Positions 6,536 through 7,041 of a stretch of DNA of 7,041 nt are shown here, piece by piece. The notes under the pieces were generated by a model. The model had not been told where the DNA came from. It did no database searches and was given only the letters and a program-made list of their open reading frames with translations. The translations under genes and the position numbers were made by a program. Origin of the DNA: Hyphomicrobiales bacterium (GTDB lineage Bacteria; Pseudomonadota; Alphaproteobacteria; Rhizobiales; Aestuariivirgaceae); the NCBI GenBank assembly GCA_027067085.1, contig JAMOMM010000457.1:1-7041 (forward strand), written 5' to 3'. Position 1 is the first letter of the stretch. Every line of letters starts with the position of its first letter.

Positions 6536-6799
6536 ATGGCTAATCTGAGCTCCTCGAAAAAAGCGACCCGTCAAATTGAGCGTCGTACTGCAGTCAACAA
6601 AAACCGTCGCAGCCGTATGCGTACTTTTGTTAAGCGCGTTGAAACAGCAATTGAAGGTGGCGACAAAGAAGCTGCTGTTGTTGCTCTTCGTGAAGCACAG
6701 CCACAGCTTATGAAAAATGCGCAAAAAGGTCTTCTGCACAAGAAAACAGCTTCACGTCGCATTTCGCGTCTTGCTGCTCGGGTTAAAGCGCTAGGTTAA
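6536..6799 (+). CDS. rpsT: Small ribosomal subunit protein bS20
   Basis: bS20 is a primary 16S rRNA-binding protein that helps assemble the 30S subunit. The 87-residue product equals the length of E. coli S20. It begins MANLSSSKKATRQIERR, has the basic stretch NKNRRSRMRTFVKRVE (residues 21-36), and ends TASRRISRLAARVKALG (71-87). The helical, lysine/arginine-rich make-up and the conserved AQKGLLHKKTASRR segment identify it clearly. AGGA at 6521-6524 serves as the Shine-Dalgarno, 11 nt before the ATG. A strong promoter and a terminator-like hairpin precede it, and its own terminator follows, so it appears to be a single-gene unit. Compared with the flanking genes it uses many CGT, GCT and GTT codons, as is common in highly expressed genes. 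Confidence 0.98.
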   Translation: MANLSSSKKATRQIERRTAVNKNRRSRMRTFVKRVETAIEGGDKEAAVVALREAQPQLMKNAQKGLLHKKTASRRISRLAARVKALG

Positions 6800-6825
6800 G
6801 CTGCTTTTATCTAAAAGTTTTGAAG

Positions 6826-6853
6826 AAGGGTGCTGATTTCGGCGCCCTTTTTT
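6826..6853 (+). terminator. Intrinsic terminator of rpsT
   Basis: AAGGGTGC (6826-6833) pairs with GCGCCCTT (6842-6849), with one G-U pair and an 8-nt loop. A run of six T residues (6848-6853) begins within the stem end. It lies 27 nt after the rpsT stop codon, the expected position for its transcript end. Confidence 0.85.
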
Positions 6854-6887
6854 ATTTGCTCAAATTCATTCCAAAAATCACGCAATG

Positions 6888-6928
6888 AAAAAACCGCCCA
6901 ATAAAAAACCCGCCCAATAAAAACCCGC
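6888..6928. repeat. A-rich short tandem repeat, 15-16 bp unit, 2.6 copies
   Basis: Two near-identical units stand head to tail: AAAAAACCGCCCAAT (6888-6902) and AAAAAACCCGCCCAAT (6903-6918). A partial third, AAAAACCCGC (6919-6928), runs into the left arm of the following stem-loop. The units differ by one C. Read on the minus strand they give GGGCGG(G) followed by a run of T, resembling half of a terminator. Replication slippage from the terminator arm is a reasonable origin. Confidence 0.75.
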
Positions 6929-6950
6929 AAAGCAATCACTTTGCGGGTTT
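6921..6950. terminator. Perfect 12-bp stem-loop, probable bidirectional terminator
   Basis: AAACCCGCAAAG (6921-6932) and CTTTGCGGGTTT (6939-6950) are exact inverted copies around the 6-nt loop CAATCA. On the plus strand the stem ends in TTT and is followed by CGTTTTG; on the minus strand it likewise ends in TTT and T-rich sequence follows. It lies 20 nt beyond the stop of the leftward reading frame at 6971, so its main role is probably to end that transcript and back up rpsT termination. Confidence 0.85.
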
Positions 6951-6970
6951 CGTTTTGTAAAAACGTATGA

Positions 6971-7041
6971 TTAAACGATCAGATTAGTATTGGCTTCCAT
7001 AACATTTACATCAAGACCGGTGACACCCGTAAAGATCGCGA
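6971..7041 (-). CDS. C-terminal end of an unidentified leftward gene
   Basis: Reading the minus strand from the right edge gives an open frame of 23 complete codons ending in TAA at 6971-6973. Its last residues are GVTGLDVNVMEANTNLIV. I do not recognise the family; the tail is too short for a domain call. The coding claim rests on the open frame plus the strong stem-loop placed 20 nt past its stop, as expected for the end of a transcription unit. The opposite strand is also open here but has no ATG start, so the minus strand is preferred. Most of the gene lies outside the window. Confidence 0.45.
   Translation of the reverse strand, partial: AIFTGVTGLDVNVMEANTNLIV

Noticed and set aside
6341..6739. 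A 132-codon open frame on the minus strand.
   Set aside because: It lies antisense to the end of the hydratase gene, the rpsT promoter and rpsT, all of which are clear. The predicted protein has no recognisable domain and no promoter or ribosome site of its own.
6800..6970. Possible replication origin next to rpsT.
   Set aside because: The stretch is A-rich, but I find no DnaA-box-like nonamers and no cluster of origin repeats. The repeats there match the terminator arm instead.
1..7041. A mobile element, defence system, CRISPR array or toxin-antitoxin pair.
   Set aside because: All recognisable genes are core housekeeping genes in tight operons. No transposase, integrase, spacer-repeat pattern or accessory gene is visible.

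Overview
This window is an ordinary-looking stretch of core bacterial chromosome, most likely from an alphaproteobacterium. I infer this from the style of the proteins: the dUTPase motif LNTPGTIDSDYRG, the C-X4-C zinc finger of MutM, and the UbiE and bS20 sequences. The gene neighbourhood also fits: ubiE-ubiB-coaBC-dut on one strand, diverging from mutM, an enoyl-CoA hydratase and rpsT. From memory, this cluster is conserved near dnaA in Hyphomicrobiales (Rhizobiales) and Caulobacterales. Base composition is moderate and many codons end in A or T (judged by eye, not counted), so a lower-G+C member of the class is likely. I cannot name a genus.

Layout. A leftward operon occupies about 4575 to 1: ubiE (3817-4575), ubiB (2245-3810), coaBC (996-2219), dut (550-999) and a MoeB/ThiF-type adenylyltransferase cut by the left window edge (1-553). 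Spacing is tight: 6 nt between ubiE and ubiB, 25 nt between ubiB and coaBC, then 4-nt ATGA overlaps at coaBC/dut and dut/moeB. The 140-nt gap at 4576-4715 is a divergent control region. It holds a TATAAT for the leftward operon, a 13-bp perfect palindrome in the presumed ubiE leader, and a wider inverted repeat. Rightward come mutM (4716-5609) and an enoyl-CoA hydratase (5648-6421). Next are a strong sigma-70-type promoter (6446-6474), a terminator-like hairpin (6491-6512) and rpsT (6536-6799). After rpsT come its own terminator (6826-6853), short A-rich tandem repeats (6888-6928), a 12-bp perfect stem-loop terminator (6921-6950) and the last codons of an unidentified leftward gene (6971-7041).

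How the genes fit together. UbiE and UbiB serve ubiquinone synthesis. CoaBC makes 4'-phosphopantetheine on the way to coenzyme A, which the enoyl-CoA hydratase uses in acyl-thioester form. Dut and MutM both protect DNA: Dut keeps uracil out and MutM removes oxidised purines. The MoeB-like protein activates a ubiquitin-like sulfur carrier for molybdopterin or related thio-chemistry. bS20 is a primary binder of 16S rRNA. These are housekeeping functions grouped by ancestry rather than one pathway.

I found no mobile element, CRISPR array, tRNA/rRNA gene, phage gene or convincing new system. No gene-free stretch exceeds 300 bases; the longest, 6800-6970, is terminators and repeats. The points most worth checking are the hairpin between the rpsT promoter and rpsT, the absence of dnaA immediately after rpsT, the missing first zinc-ligand pair in the MoeB homologue, and the palindrome upstream of ubiE.
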